A DNA stretch of 49,822 bases from Bacteroidales bacterium (GTDB taxonomy: Bacteria; Bacteroidota; Bacteroidia; Bacteroidales; UBA932): contig JAFUWW010000080.1 of NCBI GenBank assembly GCA_017471085.1, positions 1-49,822 of the forward strand, given 5' to 3'. This document shows, piece by piece, positions 49,745 through 49,822 of the stretch. The first letter of the stretch is position 1, and each line of letters starts with the position of its first letter. The notes below the pieces were generated by a model, which saw nothing but the letters and a program-made list of their open reading frames with translations, had not been told where the DNA came from and made no database searches. Both the position numbers and the translations under genes were made by a program.

Positions 49745-49822
49745 TTATAAAGTTACTCCTTGTTTAAAGATGGCAATCTCGCGGATGCCGTGTTTTTCGT
49801 TGTTCACCGGGGTGCCGCTGGC
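49745..49822 (-). CDS. uxaA: Altronate dehydratase, C-terminal end only
   Basis: Only the last 25 codons are in the window; the rest lies to the right. The residues read ASGTPVNNEKHGIREIAIF and end KQGVTL. The REIAIF-K-x-GVTL ending is characteristic of UxaA altronate dehydratases, which dehydrate altronate to 2-keto-3-deoxygluconate. Being 9 bases upstream of uxaB in the same direction, it is part of the same operon. Confidence 0.75.
   Translation of the reverse strand, partial: ASGTPVNNEKHGIREIAIFKQGVTL

Overview
The window reads as a chromosome segment of a GC-rich Bacteroidales bacterium, probably an uncultured gut lineage such as the Cryptobacteroides/Rikenellaceae side of the order (the genus is an inference). 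Reasons: Bacteroidetes-type promoters (-7 box TAnnTTTG, sometimes with TTG/TTTG about 19-20 bases upstream) precede many transcription units; start codons lack Shine-Dalgarno sequences; the gene content (V-type ATPase with DUF2764, LTD-OadG fusion, TonB receptor under a TPP riboswitch, DUF349 protein, KduI/KduD/DUF4861 cluster) is typical of the phylum. Genes are densely packed, many with TAATG, TGATG or ATGA overlaps. I see no insertion sequence, CRISPR array, tRNA or rRNA.

Layout. 1-2043: a GH3 glycosidase lipoprotein (5' end only) diverges from a POT-family peptide transporter. 2059-8027: a zeta-like P-loop kinase, TldD, TldE/PmbA, a GT2 glycosyltransferase and TrkA. 8097-12160: a sodium-pumping methylmalonyl-CoA decarboxylase operon (carboxyltransferase, LTD-OadG, biotin carrier, OadB). 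12161-12631: a gene-free spacer with terminators and an 83-bp tandem repeat. 12632-17445 (minus): an amino-acid fermentation operon (IorA, IorB, aminotransferase, CoA-transferase). 17593-18867: an Omp85-type barrel. 18989-26162: a seven-gene V-type ATPase operon. 26270-27559: a histidine phosphatase. 27560-32739 (minus): DUF349 protein, YidC, PAP2 phosphatase and YggS, tightly coupled. 32844-33524: TrmD, followed by an AT-rich spacer with a candidate small RNA. 33703-36788 (minus): a glutaminyl cyclase lipoprotein, then a TPP riboswitch and a TonB receptor, presumably for thiamin. 36855-38425: a Y-family polymerase with a small YolD-like partner. 38483-42505: Pgi followed by three exported proteins of unknown role. 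42502-49822 (minus): a hexuronate/pectin catabolic operon (UxaA partial, UxaB, ExuT-like MFS, DUF4861, KduD, KduI, KdgK, Eda).

How they fit together. The hexuronate operon converts saturated and unsaturated uronic acids to 2-keto-3-deoxygluconate and then to pyruvate plus glyceraldehyde-3-phosphate. The decarboxylase operon fits the last energy-conserving step of propionate formation and would export sodium. The c-ring subunit of the V-type ATPase keeps the sodium-ligand residues known from Enterococcus hirae NtpK, so decarboxylation and ATP synthesis or hydrolysis may share a sodium circuit. The Ior operon would oxidise aromatic 2-oxoacids to aryl-acetyl-CoA, and its CoA-transferase could pass the CoA to acetate, a variant of the more familiar arrangement with an aryl-acetate CoA ligase.

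The least explained items are the candidate small RNA at 33532-33632, the TPP riboswitch whose closing helix can take in the first base of the start codon, the 83-bp repeat array, the structured spacer inside the uronate operon, and the exported trio behind pgi.
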